Below, piece after piece: positions 25,801 to 35,700 of a DNA stretch of 64,000 bases. The notes under the pieces were generated by a model. That model was not told where the DNA came from. It did not search any database and worked only from the letters and a program-made list of their open reading frames with translations. The stretch covers positions 62,001 through 126,000 of the forward strand of contig WNNJ02001739.1 of assembly GCA_012934845.2 (NCBI GenBank), in the 5' to 3' direction. Within the stretch, counting starts at the first letter, position 1, and each line of letters starts with the position of its first letter. Origin of the DNA: Pomphorhynchus laevis. Taxonomy: Eukaryota; Acanthocephala; Palaeacanthocephala; Echinorhynchida; Pomphorhynchidae. Position numbers and translations under genes: made by a program.

Positions 25801-28800
25801 TGTTTGAAAAATTGTACTTTTTAAAGTTTGATTTGCTTCTGACTTTTAAAGATTGTAAAAATCGTACTTTTGAAGTCTGAAGTAAATTTTGGAAAAAATA
25901 TTACATTTGTAGTGTTACATTCTGCAGAATTTACTTTTGGACCATTATCAAACCTGCACATTTAATAAGAGGTGTACATTACAAAATATTTATTTTAAAT
26001 ATTCAAACATTTTAATGAATTTGTATATGCGCGGAATGAAATATTAGCCTGCAAATTGTTGGCATTATACAATTATTTATGTAAGTTCAGAAAGCAAAAT
26101 CAGTTAATATAAAATTAAATTATTATTTAATATTCAAATTCTATAATGTCAATAGATGAAATAAAATATAAAACAAATTTTATTTCGAAAAATTATCACA
26201 GTACAATGTTTAGATAAGGCAAAATGTTAAGATATCAGATCGAAGTATGAAGTGTATTTAGGGTTTTACTTAACAAACCTGAATGCTAGCAGCAAACATT
26301 CATTAAAACTAAAATTTATCTTTTTGCCAAGAAGAAAAAAGGTGTTTTCAATTATGAAAACAATAGCATGTCCAAATATTTTAACTAGATAATGACTTTA
26401 AAGCAGAACACCTTTCTTAAAACCGTTTTAACAAAAATCAGTTTTAAATCATTTTTACTTAAATGACAGTAGGGGCAATTAAGTTTAGAGACTAACCAGT
26501 CTTTCTCTGGATGTGATCTGATGTCGTTACATGTCGGACTTCTTTGGACAACTTTCACGTTGATCCCAGGTGTACCCTGTGGTTATTTTGACAGTGAGGG
26601 AAATGTGGACATTACTTCTGTGAGCTAACTTTCAAGTTGCCCCGTTACCCTATGGTGTCAATTCCGACAGTGAAGGAAAGTGGGGACATCGCTGGAGATA
26701 TTTTTAAAAATAACATTAGAACCCATAAACGGGTTGTAATTAGATTTACTTTAAAAAAAGGCGCTTTCATAAGTCGTTAACGCAAACGCAAAAAGCATAT
26801 TATTGCCGGATTCTTCTTAAAGAATCTTATGTCTTTTAGTGAGACGGATGTTTCAAATTTGTGCAAATCATCCTAATCAAGGTCTAAAAGAATGCTATAA
26901 ATTTTCACATAGGCGGTAATAAGCTTGTATTCGTGAAAAAAATAATCTTTGAGGTGTGTATTGAAAAAGATCAGATATGATTTTGTCAGGTCATTAGTTA
27001 AAAATGCTATTGGATATGATCCTGTAAATTTTCTCACTGAATTATATAGAATTTTTCCATGATACATTTTTACGAAAGATGTTTGGAGAACCTTAAAATA
27101 CTCTTCGGAATTTAGAGGTACTCCAAACTTAATTTCTACCGGGTTTTAAGATTCTTAACTGGCGGGATTTCCATTATTACTTTTGTTGTGTTTACAAAAG
27201 GACTGATTAATCTGTGTTTTGAGATTGTCTGTGTAATCAAAAATATTCCTTCTCTTCAATAAACTTACATTTTTATAGCAGAAAACACTCAAATTAGCTG
27301 ATTTAAGTGAATTTTTTTGATTCACCGAAATGAAAAAGCTGTTTGATTCACTATACATATTTTTCATATTAATTATAAATATGTTATTAATTACAGAAAT
27401 AATGTCGTTTAATATGGTCAGACCAAAAAGAACCACGAAAAAGCAGTCATATAATATCGTTGATTCTTTATTGTATGTGTCTCTAGTGTTTCTATAAACG
27501 GACTGGGGGATCAGGACCCATCAGCTTACACCAACGCGCTGCCCTTTCGCTTAACCACTCAGAGTCTCTTACATACCTGAGAGTTCAGTCAAGGCTGACA
27601 ATGATAGGTAATCGCGAGATGAAGAGCTTGAGAAACCTTAATCCCTTTTTTCATATTAATCTACAAATCACTGAATTACAAAATGACTGTAAAAAGTTAT
27701 ATTTTCAATTTTGAAAACAATAACGTTTCAAAATATTTTGACAAGATATTAACGTTAAGCTTAAATAGTATAGTCTTTGACTAGACTTAAAACAGCAAAA
27801 CTGGCAAATGTAAAGTGAACCTAATAGGTCAATTTATTGAGCATCTGAAAAACGATGAAGCGACGACTCATGCCATATTACAGTATACCAAAAATAAAAG
27901 CTGATAAGCACATCTTTATATAAACACTATCTTTGAATTACAAAAAGACTATTATTCGTTTTATTAATACGAAACTTCATTCTTGTTCAAAGTTCCATGA
28001 AAATGAAACAAACTTTGCTCTACTACACCCGATAGCAAAATAAACATTTCATTTCAAACATTAGTCTACAATTCTCATTGATAGGATAAATGCATACAAT
28101 TTTCTTAGATAAAGTTATTTTACGTTTTCAATAGATATAAATATCTATTAAATATTATATCTACAGAAATACTGAAACTATGTATTATTGGTTACGACTT
28201 TACTATTATTTTTTCTTATTTTCAAACAAGTTTGATGAATTATTAATTCTTAAAAAGGGAGAAGTTTGCATCCCAAGGTGTTTACACTTTAAAATGTAAA
28301 CTGCTTCACGTGATCACGTTTAAGAGACCAGGTAATGGCCAATAGCTAGGTCGCGTAGCGCGTGGAGTGAAGGTGGTAGATCTTTATAGATCTTGTTCCA
28401 GCCTGCAACCGCCTTAAGCAGGGCAGCCCCCTGTCAGATAGATTATGTAAGTTTAGTCTGAGTCAACTAAACTAGGTGGCGACACCGAAAAAGCAACGTT
28501 AAAAATTATGACTTAAAAGTTACATGTACTCAACCATATTGGAAAAATACGTAAGTACTAATGATTTCAATTTTAGATATTTTAAATGTAACAGAAAAAA
28601 TTGTATATTTTGTGATGTTATAAATAATAATTGTATCGTAAGTAATACGACAAACAAATGTTTTTCATTAAAAATTAATAATAATTGTAACTGCAATACC
28701 GCAGGTGTAGTGTATCTAATACAATGTACATGTGGATTGCAATATATAGGAAAACATATCAAATGTTAAAAACTAGGTTTAGGCAACACATATATAATAT

Positions 28801-31800
28801 ACAGCATAATAGTCAAACTATATTTCATAAACATATGAGATTAATAGGACATGATATTAAAAACTGTAAATTATTTATTTTAGAACATATTATCGAAGAA
28901 AACATTTCAATATTAAATCAAAAACTATTAGAAAAAGAAGATTTTTAAAGAAGATTAAGTTGTATAATAGACAGTTATTGTAATACAAAATACTATAATC
29001 GTACAATAAATGTTAATAATAACAATAGAAAATATACATTAACCATAAACTTCATTAATAAATGTATAGATAACATAAATATAGCCGGACTTTTAAATAA
29101 TTCTAAAAGTAAAGAAATAATAGGGTCAGATTTAAGTAAATATATTCCTGAAATAAGGTATAAACTCCTACCACCATTAGGACGAAAAATTTGTAATTAT
29201 AATAAAGAATTAAAATCAATATGTAACGATAATATTAGAAATATAATGGAAACAGAATGCAATTGTAAAAGTCTTAGTTTTGATAAAATAAATGAACATA
29301 TATGTACCCATAATCTAGAATTAATTGAAAATTGTGAATTAAGAAAGCTGCTATCAAAAGGGTATAAATATAGATTAAATAACAACAACGACAAAAATAA
29401 AATTTACAGTTCGTTATATAATAACTTAAATGATTACTTTAGTAAGCTGATTAATAGTGAAAGCTCGAATATATCTAAGATAAAAATTTGGAAAGATTAT
29501 ATATTTGATAAAATTAAAAATAAAATGAAAATAACAAACAATTATAAAAGAAAAGATAAAATTAATTAAGATATGTATAAAGAACTTACTAAATTAAAGG
29601 ATAACTATATAATAACAACTATTGATAAAGCTAGTAATAACTTTGTCTTCATATGCAAAAAGCTTTATTATGATATACTAGAGAAAGAGGTTAATTCTAA
29701 TGATTTAAATGTAAATCCAACATATGAACGTAGTGAGTTGAGTTTAGAAACAATTATTACAAGTCACTGTTCTATAATGGATAAAAAGGGTATAAAGGTT
29801 GAATCAGATAATAAAACTATACCTATATTATATTGGAATCCAAAATTACATAAAAATCCAATAAAACCTAGGTTCATATGTAGTGCGTTTAAATGTACAT
29901 TAAAACCACTTTCTGTCTATATGAATAAAATACTTATAGTAATTAAAGCACACTTTAAAAAATATTGCAAGGTAATCGAAATTAATACTGGTATAAAACA
30001 CTATTACATTATTAATTATAAAAAAGAATGTTTAGAACAGACAAATGGAATAAATTTTCAAAATATATATACATACGATTTTAGTAGGCTTTATTCAAAT
30101 CTAGGTTTGGTAGATATTAAAGAAGCGTTAGTAAAATTAATTAATCTTATATTCGGAAAAATATATACATATATATGTTATAATAATTATAACGCCTATC
30201 TAACAAAAATTAAACCATTAAGTAAATATAAATATATGGATAAAATTGAATTAATAGAATCCTTAAATATTTTGATAAATCAAAATTATTTAAAAGTAGG
30301 GACATCTATATTTAGACAAGTAAAAGGTGTTCTAATGGGTGGTAATAGTAGCCCAATTATAGCTGACCAATTTTTAAGCTTTATAGAATATGAATTTGTT
30401 CATAACTGTGTAAAAACTAAATCTAAACAATATAAATATATGAAATATATGTTTCGATACAATTTATAAAAATGACTTTTATTTTAAATTTCATTTTTTT
30501 AACTTGATTTAAAGTATAGAAAATCTAAAAACAATAATTAATTTTATTAATTATATTTTATAATTATATTAAATACGTAGACTCAGTTAGCTGATTTGAT
30601 TTCTTATTTTTTCACATCGTTTTTTATTTTATTTTAAAGAAAATAAAATAATAAAATAAAAGACGTAAAATGTATTATAAACTTTGTTCTCTTCAATTCA
30701 TTACTTTTCATTTGCCTTTGTTGTTTAGATATATAAAGAATGCTAGCTATTTGTCGGATTCTAAAGTGTTGACTCACTTGAACTCGACTTTGCTGGAATT
30801 GTAAGATAACATCCTTGTGACTTCATGTGGCACAATTTATTTTTGCAGGACAGTAATTCAGCCTGATAACAGTGGGAAACTTTTTGCAATAATAGTGACA
30901 ACTCGATGGATAAAATTAAAAAAATTGTAAATCTAAATGGCTACTATATGCATCATTTATACTTGCCGTTTTAGACATTTGCAAAATTTTGTATTGTATT
31001 CTTTGAACTTCTCCGTGGCTGATCAGGTGCCTGAATTACAAGTGTTGTAAGTAGCTAGCAAAATACTTAAAAGAATTAAATAATTTATATTATAACGTTG
31101 ATGCTTAGGTCCCTAATAGAAAGTGATATTCATTTTATCAAAAGTTCTCTGGACATTATACCACCATCTCTGGAAATCTTGTAACTTTTAGATTGTCTTT
31201 TTTGAATTTGCTATAGACTGCTTTAGAAATCTTTCTGGAAATCCACTGAAATATCTTGATCTTACCAATATTCGCAATTTCTATAATCTACGAATAATGT
31301 AAATTGGTTAAATTTAGTTTGCTAATTAAATGCTTTGCATCAGATTATAACTCGTTTTCGACTTTAGCGATATTTCTGATGTCATCAGTTTTGACAGTGG
31401 AACGACTGAATATCTAAAGTAGCCAACCGTTTTAGCAAGAAAGAATTTTACATACATTTGAATATTTAGCATCAGTAATACTTCTATTCCTTCTGTGCTG
31501 ATAAAGAACCTTACGAATCTTGTAGTTTTGTAAGTAATTCCTTAGCTGAATAGGTAAAGAATTATATATTATCATACCTGTATATATAATTTAATTTATA
31601 TATAATATTTATTTCCTTACCTATATATAGGTAAGGAAATATATATTCTGTATAGGTTTTATTATTTTATAATAGTTTCGTTTCATAAAGCGATCTTAAT
31701 TTGAATTACTTCAGTATACAATTTTAATTATGATTTTCGAATGTTCCTTTTATCTTTTACTTGTTTTTGCGATAACTGGAAAACTTGTTTAGAAATTAAT

Positions 31801-32086
31801 TTAATAAAACTAAAAATAAATAGGGACTGGCAAACTTGATAGTTGTGAAATGTTAATGTGTGAAAGTTTGCACTGCTACGTTGCATGACCTCGCCTTTTA
31901 ATACTATTGAAATCTGATTTAAATGAATATAAAATTGTTTAATGCCTTTTAAATTAATATAATCATTCTGTTATTTTATTTTGCAAACTTTCAATATCAA
32001 TGTTTAATTTTTAGGTGCTTGAACAGTAAATGTATGAGAATCGATAGTTTACAATTTAAAGCCAATTTGAAAAGTTCTTTTTTGAT
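19816..32086 (+). CDS. Host LRR gene of LGR-like exon structure (partial, spans introns)
   Basis: About 16 short exons share a strict pattern: AG before, GT after, length a multiple of 3, and reading frame entered after one base and left after two (phase-2 introns). All are open. Each encodes about one leucine-rich repeat ending L..L, e.g. DLSHNKIAYINRSVFA and DLSNNLLRNVSQAFYRL. Common lengths are 72 and 69 bp. One-LRR-per-exon with 72-bp phase-2 exons is known from glycoprotein-hormone and relaxin-type receptors (LGR/RXFP), though other LRR genes share it. No 7TM region, signal peptide or LRR cap could be placed, so both ends are unknown. LINE and Naiad insertions sit in introns. Confidence 0.75.
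20215..20654 (+). CDS. LRR exon group: 20215-20265, 20332-20430, 20586-20654
   Basis: Exon 20586-20654 (69 bp, after CTTTAG, before GTAAGT) reads KLHHNLFINDDILNIEDF then VERL. Exon 20332-20430 (99 bp, before GTAATA) begins LANNNQIRIVLLD; it is longer than one repeat and may be misbounded at its 5' side. Exon 20215-20265 (51 bp) reads AIDYNHLSAFQ, but its donor GTTTTC is poor. All keep phase 2. Confidence 0.65.
20690..20915. repeat. Intronic tandem duplication (~125 bp, two copies)
   Basis: The blocks starting near 20694 (GCAATCTATTAAAGTTTC) and 20822 (GCAAACTATTAAGGTATC) run in parallel through AAAAAG.TAA..T.A and ACGCA(A/G)(C/T)CAAGATGATTA. They are diverged and non-coding. Confidence 0.65.
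21427..21665. repeat. Intronic tandem duplication (~122 bp, two copies)
   Basis: The copies at 21427-21545 and 21549-21665 share GCTGGAA followed by TGATGTAGC(A/G)AG, then ATGGCAATTTT/ATAGCAATTTT, ACACTC and TTATTAGCG. Moderately diverged. Confidence 0.7.
22022..22087 (+). CDS. LRR exon, 66 bp
   Basis: After TTTGTCTAG and before GTAAGC. It reads DLSFNYISKLNFKTFNMI and ends RHL. DLSFNYIS is a textbook LRR xLxxNxIx segment. Phase 2 at both ends. Confidence 0.85.
22351..22636. repeat. Intronic tandem duplication (~177 bp, two copies)
   Basis: Blocks at 22351-22465 and 22528-22636 share TATTTTAATTCCCA, GTTCTATTAA, TTAATATTATT and TTAGATTCCT in the same order. Confidence 0.65.
23516..23706 (+). 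CDS. Two LRR exons, 23516-23587 and 23635-23706
   Basis: Both are exactly 72 bp, in phase 2, separated by a 47-nt intron. The first reads DLSHNKIAYINRSVFA then GHLREM (donor GTGGGT, weaker). The second reads NLLDNNIYHLAQYSFSPM then LKVM, before the consensus donor GTAAGT. The very short intron suits a compact invertebrate gene. Confidence 0.88.
24676..25080. repeat. Intronic tandem duplication (~244 bp, two copies)
   Basis: Both copies contain CATAATGA(G/A)A, ATGTAGT, TTTATCGGCAACACGGCC or TTTATTGGCAACATGGCC, CATTATCAT, and end near TTGCTGGTT. The duplication lies immediately upstream of the exon trio at 25.1-25.4 kb. Confidence 0.75.
25134..25437 (+). CDS. Three LRR exons: 25134-25202, 25250-25318, 25369-25437
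   Basis: Three consecutive 69-bp exons with 47- and 50-nt introns. They read DLSNNLLRNVSQAFYRLDL (donor GTAATT), NLLGNPFTSHDFHPKP then LKEL (GTAATT), and YLENLDRPLEYLNYGQL then LQIL (GTATGT). All are open in phase 2. The regular length and tight introns leave little doubt that these are real exons. Confidence 0.88.
26081..26872. other. Intron-like AT-rich DNA with a more GC-rich patch
   Basis: No exon or known element. Positions 26480-26700 are more GC-rich and contain two loosely similar blocks (ACAGTGAGGGAAATGTGGACAT and ACAGTGAAGGAAAGTGGGGACAT, ~95 bp apart), suggesting a short tandem duplication of an old insert. Confidence 0.45.
26873..27460 (-). pseudogene. LINE-A-related ORF1 remnant in an LRR intron
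   Basis: The frame 27067-26873 reads ILYNSVRKFTGSYPIAFLTN, aligning with the RRM-like ORF1 segment of LINE-A copies (VIYNSIRYFESELRLSFVTS). The upstream frame 27436-27155 probably belongs to the same ORF1. It is strongly diverged and much more AT-rich than copies 1-3, so either older or a sister family. Confidence 0.55.
27490..27650 (-). mobile_element. LINE-A 3'-end fragment
   Basis: Matches the 3' segment shared by all LINE-A copies. On the minus strand it reads roughly RDSEWLSER then ARWC and GPDP, the same W.S...W C..G pattern seen at 6.3, 35.95, 51.2 and (+) 54.0 kb. It is the C-terminal end of ORF2 plus flanking sequence. It sits next to the ORF1 scrap at 26.9-27.4 kb in the same orientation. 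Confidence 0.7.
27660..28255. other. Intron-like AT-rich DNA, no gene seen
   Basis: No exon with the LRR pattern and no recognised element up to the start of the structured Naiad leader. Confidence 0.5.
28258..28510 (+). promoter_or_regulatory. Structured GC-rich 5' leader of the Naiad-type element
   Basis: A ~250-bp island of higher GC directly upstream of the nuclease frame, with several short hairpins: TTTACACTTT-AAAATGTAAA, GATCTTTATAGATC and GGTCGCGTAGCGCG. GCAGGGCAGCCCCCTGTC is another hairpin, and TTTAGT pairs with ACTAAA. It is probably the 5' UTR with internal promoter. It has no hammerhead core (no CTGANGA...GAAAC pairing). I cannot assign it to a known ribozyme class. Confidence 0.5.
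28524..28970 (+). pseudogene. Naiad N-terminal GIY-YIG endonuclease
   Basis: The first frame holds a Cys cluster (CNRKNCIFCD), then GVVYLIQCTCGLQYIGK, the GIY and YIG strands of the nuclease. The shifted frame continues LKTRFRQHIYNIQ (the Arg helix) and LEHIIEE (the catalytic Glu helix), so a frameshift falls just after YIGK, near 28760. The domain nicks target DNA for retrotransposition in Penelope-like elements. Catalytic positions appear kept although the frame is broken. Confidence 0.82.
29240..30465 (+). pseudogene. Naiad reverse transcriptase, 3'-incomplete
   Basis: After the CxC linker (frame 29246-29569) a stop at 29567-29569 separates the 298-codon RT frame (29573-30469). Its motifs are TTIDKASNNFVFICK, LYWNPKLHKNPIKPRFI (the PKLHK box shared with Penelope RTs), YDFSRLYSNL (motif A) and VKGVLMGGNSSPIIADQFLS (motif B). 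The sequence ends before motif C, joining straight into the element's 3' tail at about 30465; the copy at 38.7 kb continues with FRYIDDICVF there. The segment between motifs 2 and A is long, as expected for the telomerase-like insertion in fingers of this group. Confidence 0.85.
30747..31529 (+). CDS. Six LRR exons downstream of the Naiad insertion
   Basis: Exons 30747-30800 (54 bp), 30975-31046 (72), 31109-31180 (72), 31227-31298 (72), 31368-31418 (51) and 31470-31529 (60). Donors are GTAAGA, GTAAGT, GTAACT, GTAAAT, GTAGCC and GTAAGT. Translations include LQNFVLYSLNFSVADQ, SLIESDIHFIKSSLDIIP, NLSGNPLKYLDLTNIRN and ISNTSIPSVLIKNLTNL, each ending L..L. All keep phase 2 and are open. The 51- and 60-bp exons encode short, irregular repeats. 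Confidence 0.85.
32015..32086 (+). CDS. LRR exon, 72 bp
   Basis: After AATTTTTAG and before GTAAGT. It reads CLNSKCMRIDSLQFKANL then FLM, phase 2. The two cysteines could belong near a cap, but no cap motif is complete. This is the last clear exon before the PLE-2 region. Confidence 0.82.
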
Positions 32087-32139
32087 GTAAGTTGCTATAT
32101 TATTTTTATATAACAATAATGTTATTGTATCTATTTCAT

Positions 32140-32830
32140 CTCGTCAATTTAAGCATAAATATCTTTAAATGCTTAAATAATGTTTATTCACCAAAATGCT
32201 TTCTGCAATGAGCAACGAGATCAGATTTTTTCTACCGTACGACTTATATTTTTATTATTTGCATAACTGTTTTTTCAAATGGCTCCTTATGCTTTCAATT
32301 TTTTGAGTATATCGACCATCGATCAACGCAAGTTTTACTATACATTGTTTATTCGCGTAACCATCTTTCAAATTTAAGTTATTTCTAAATGAGAATTGGG
32401 AATTCTGAGTTAAATGTAATCTTTTTATTAAATGTTCATCTTAATTTTATAAACTTCTTAAATTTAAAGCTTTACTGCAGCCCTTAAATTTAGAGATTTC
32501 TATTAACCTTTATTTTATCTATATTTTGCTTGTTTTATATTTATTTGTGTATAGTTTACTGATCTGAAGCAGTGAATTAGCTGCTGCACGACTTATATTA
32601 TTATTTGCAATATAATATAATCATTTTCAAATGGCTCTTTATGCTTTCAGTTTTTTGAGTATATCAAACATCGAACAACGAAAGTTTTGGATATTCATAA
32701 ATTTTATGAAGTATACATTAATTATCACTAAACGAGAATTGGGAATTCTGAGTTAAGTGTTGTAATCCTATTTTAAACTGTTTACTAATTTTTGGTTTTT
32801 AAATAAAATTAAAAATGTGCTTCGGAAAAT
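32140..32830. repeat. Two ~190-bp copies spaced ~365 bp, next to PLE-2
   Basis: Blocks at 32215-32410 and 32580-32770 share ACGACTTATAT, CAAATGGCTC then TTATGCTTTCA, TTTTTTGAGTATATC, AACG.AAGTTTT and ACGAGAATTGGGAATTCTGA. The sequence at 32150-32190 matches 33655-33690 within PLE-2, so the block is probably a non-coding part of that element. Confidence 0.65.
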
Positions 32831-32849
32831 CATAACACTGAAACAAGGA

Positions 32850-33240
32850 CTAAAAGATGTGTCATGCAAGTGTCATCTAAGGCTGACAAAGGAAATTGTT
32901 TTGTAGTTATGGATAAACTGGAATATATAACATTAGGTTATGAACTTATAAATAGCTACGAAAAAGTTTATTCCAGTTTATCCATAACTACAAAACAATT
33001 TCCTTTGGAGTGACGAACAGCTAAGTGAAAAATCTAAGAGTTGGTTAGATCTAGGACCCAATTTTACACCACGATTTAATGTTAAGGAAGAACAACTCTA
33101 CACATGTTTAGAAGAAACTTGTTATTCTTCTCATTTAATACATAATTTACCGTCATACATTAAATTGAACTATAATAAAATTAAGAAATGTTCTTCGGAT
33201 AATCATAATGCTTAAAAGGACTTAGACCATATGCACGATT
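32850..33240. mobile_element. PLE-2 N-terminal RT fragment containing an inverted repeat
   Basis: A + frame reads SKADKGNCFVVMDKLEYIT, the TKADKGN...MD motif at the N-terminal part of Penelope RTs. Positions 32888-32925 are repeated as an inverted copy at 32969-33006, so the same motif is folded back. Downstream, SWLDLGPNFTPRFNV and a LEE..Y...L stretch continue the same protein region. Broken. Confidence 0.7.
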
Positions 33241-33539
33241 TATAACTTTATTGTACATGAAATATTTGCATCGTCATATTTCAAGCTATGGTTTTTACTT
33301 AATGTGAAAGGGGAATTATAAGTTAAATATAATCAGTTAACTTATTTGATACGTAGATTTTTTATTAACAACGACGATTAGATGTTTTGGAAATCAAGTC
33401 ATGTAATGCAAATGCAATGTTATTTCTAAAGTTAAAAATTTAATTTTGATTCTTCTAAGGAATCAAAATTCAAAGCGACATAATTGGAAAAATTAAAAAT
33501 TTTAAGCCTAAAAGTAAATTAAACTTAAATGTCACCCAA

Positions 33540-33990
33540 CATTTGTAAGCTTTTATGACGTGTTTTGTTCTCACAGAAATTCACTCCATAACCCGCAAAT
33601 TAGCATTTTCAATGGAATCAACTGTGCTAGTATCATTCCATTTCCATTTTATCGTGATTTAAACATAAATATCTTTAAATGTTTTAATAATGTTCATATA
33701 ACATTAGGTAATGAACTAATAAATAACAAAAAAATTAAAAATGTATCATATGATGATACCTTACAAAGTCAAACTAAATTTAACAATTGCTTGAAAGAAG
33801 TTTATCGTCAAAGAAGGATAAGTTCACAAATATATAATTTGTCTTTATCAATAAATGCAAAACATTCATTTTTATATATCCTCCCAAAAATACATAAAGA
33901 AGAACATGCAGCTTGACCAATTGTGGCTTCCTATATGACATACGCGTATAAATTGTCTAAATATATCGCCCAAAAGTTAAAATCAAAACT
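33540..33990 (+). pseudogene. PLE-2 reverse transcriptase, fingers region
   Basis: The frame 33560-33916 ends SFLYILPKIHKEEHAA and is followed by PIVAS after a stop, matching the Penelope RT box YGLPKIHK...RPIVS. The sequence upstream resembles typical N-terminal Penelope spacing. It is one piece of a disrupted element whose palm and nuclease lie at 34.64-35.70 kb. Confidence 0.75.
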
Positions 33991-34129
33991 TGTATGATAA
34001 CATTTTTAATGCAAAAAGAAGAGATATAATTATAAATGATTCGCAATATGGATGTGGTAGATAAAAATGGCGTTGTTTTGTTGAAATATCAATGTTTACT
34101 AATACGAAATACCAAATGATTACGAAATA

Positions 34130-34440
34130 CCAAATGATTCGCAATACCAAAGACTACGATAAAATATAAAAAGGTCAAATTGAGCAAGGTATAAATAAAA
34201 GAGTAAGCCAGCATAAATACACACTTAAACGTGGAGTAAGCAGTGCCTTAGTTGATCATATCATTAATAATGATCGCATAATTGATTTTGATGGAACTAC
34301 CATATTAACAAAAGAATCCAGTGTGCTAAAACGTAAGATTTTCGCAGCGTTTTATATTAACAAACTAAAGGATAACTTAATTGCTGGTAATAAAGCTGAC
34401 TTAACCTTAAAATTAATATAAACGAAAGCTTCTGATTACA
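34130..34440 (+). pseudogene. PLE-2 GIY-YIG end, copy 1
   Basis: A short 3'-end copy of the nuclease: KKVKLSKV-like start, then RVSQHKYTLKRGVSSALVDH and a segment with IIDFDGTTILTKESSVLK. It matches the copies at 35.43-35.70 and 38.21-38.49 kb, with several differences. Repeated partial 3' ends fit the tandem and pseudo-LTR arrangements common in Penelope-like elements. Confidence 0.75.
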
Positions 34441-34639
34441 ATTTCTTTATTTTATTTTTTTATTTTTTTTGTATAACATAAATTATGTTTGTAATCTATG
34501 TACCTAATATAATTTGGTACATATATTAGTATAATTACTAATATACCTACATTGAAGGCCATAAGAATCGCACGTAATTTACAATATGAAGGAAATCCTG
34601 ACAACGACAAAAACTTAGCATACCATCAATAGTTTGATA

Positions 34640-35700
34640 TATTAAAAATATGTACTGTTGGCATGACATTTGAATTTGATAAAGAACTTAATGAACAAAC
34701 TAATAGATTGGCAATGGGTAATCTTCTAGCATATATTTTGAGCGGATTTTATATGATATCAAAGGCAGATAATCATCTGAAAAATATCTTTTCTGATATT
34801 AAAATGTGGGTCCGTTATGTCGTCGATACATTTGCTGTTGTTCATGATAACAAAAACGTTAAAGGGTTGTTATCTAATTTAAATAGTTTTGATAGAGACA
34901 TGCAATGAAAAATGACAGGAGAGCAAAATAATTCTTCAACTTTTTTAGATATACTCGTTAGCAGGCTTCCAAACAATACTTTAAGAACCTCAGTTTTTCA
35001 ACAAGTTGGATTAAAACCTAATGTTGTTTTCTGGTCTTCAAATTCCCTTAACACTTGGAAAGTAGCTGCTGATAGCTCATTGTTTTTGTGCGAAACAATT
35101 TGATTTGCTCCGAGTTTGTCGAACGTGAGGGCATAATAATTAACACTTTAAAAGAAAACCAATTTACAGAGTGGGCGATTAAAAAGGCTTTTATAAGACA
35201 CAAATTAATAAAATTCATATTTTTGGTCTTTTAAAATAACGGAGGTATGTTGGGATTTTATATATCAATGATATACGGAATAATCGTTTTAAAAAATTCG
35301 TTAATGAGAACCAAATGTCAACATCTCATGATATTGTTTTGTACAATAAAAGAATGCCTAAATTGTATAATTTTTAAAAAATTAAATCCATCAACAACAA
35401 TCCATCCGTTGTTTGTAAAATCCCTTGTAAAGACTGCGATAAAATATAAAAAGGTCAAACTGAGCAAAGTATAAATAAAAGATTAAGCCAGTATAAATAC
35501 CCACTTAAACGTGGAGCAAGCATTGCCTTGGTTGATCATAATGATCACATAATTGATTTCGATGGAACTACCATATTATCAAAAGAATCCAGTATATTTA
35601 AACATAAGATTTTATATGCGTTTTATATTAACAAACTAAAGGATAAGTTAATGGTTGGTAATAAAGCTGACTTATTCTTAAAATTTATATAAACTTTGAT
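34640..35700 (+). mobile_element. PLE-2 palm, thumb and GIY-YIG, copy 2
   Basis: The frame 34663-34908 reads FDKELNEQTNRLAMGNLLAY (motif B; usually YEQTNGLAMGSPLSP) and WVRYVVDTFAVVHD (motif C, with YVDD changed to YVVD). The frame 34912-35103 reads STFLDILVSR, the conserved FLDVLV strand after motif C. The nuclease follows: CKDCDKIYKKVKLSKV, then ALVDHNDHIIDFDGTTILSK. This is the canonical Penelope order, RT then C-terminal GIY-YIG, unlike the Naiad at 28 kb. Several breaks. Confidence 0.82.

Larger units (their letters stand above)
28258..30600 (+). mobile_element. Naiad-type Penelope-like element, broken and 3'-incomplete
   Basis: The domain order is permuted relative to canonical Penelope: an N-terminal GIY-YIG nuclease (28.52-28.97 kb), a linker with a CxC motif (CNC, 29268-29276), then reverse transcriptase (29.25-30.46 kb). 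That order, including the CxC linker, is the published hallmark of the Naiad/Chlamys group. A GC-rich folded leader precedes it. The 3' tail (30.46-30.60 kb, ending near CGTAGACTCAGTTAGCTG) matches the tail of the copy at 39.5-39.74 kb. It lacks the end of RT and the pseudoknot seen there. Several frame breaks. It sits in an intron of the LRR gene. Confidence 0.85.

Noticed and set aside
26048-26080. 33-bp AG/GT-bounded segment in phase 2 (LQIVGIIQLFM)
   Set aside because: Fits phase and donor (GTAAGT) but is too short to judge as an LRR exon.
28760-28950. Selenocysteine read-through in the Naiad nuclease, as reported for some Naiads
   Set aside because: The interruptions here are a frameshift and TAA codons, not in-frame TGA.
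35247-35474. 75-codon frame occurring identically at 35247 and 38033
   Set aside because: It is the out-of-frame shadow of the PLE-2 GIY-YIG region; identity follows from the DNA duplication.
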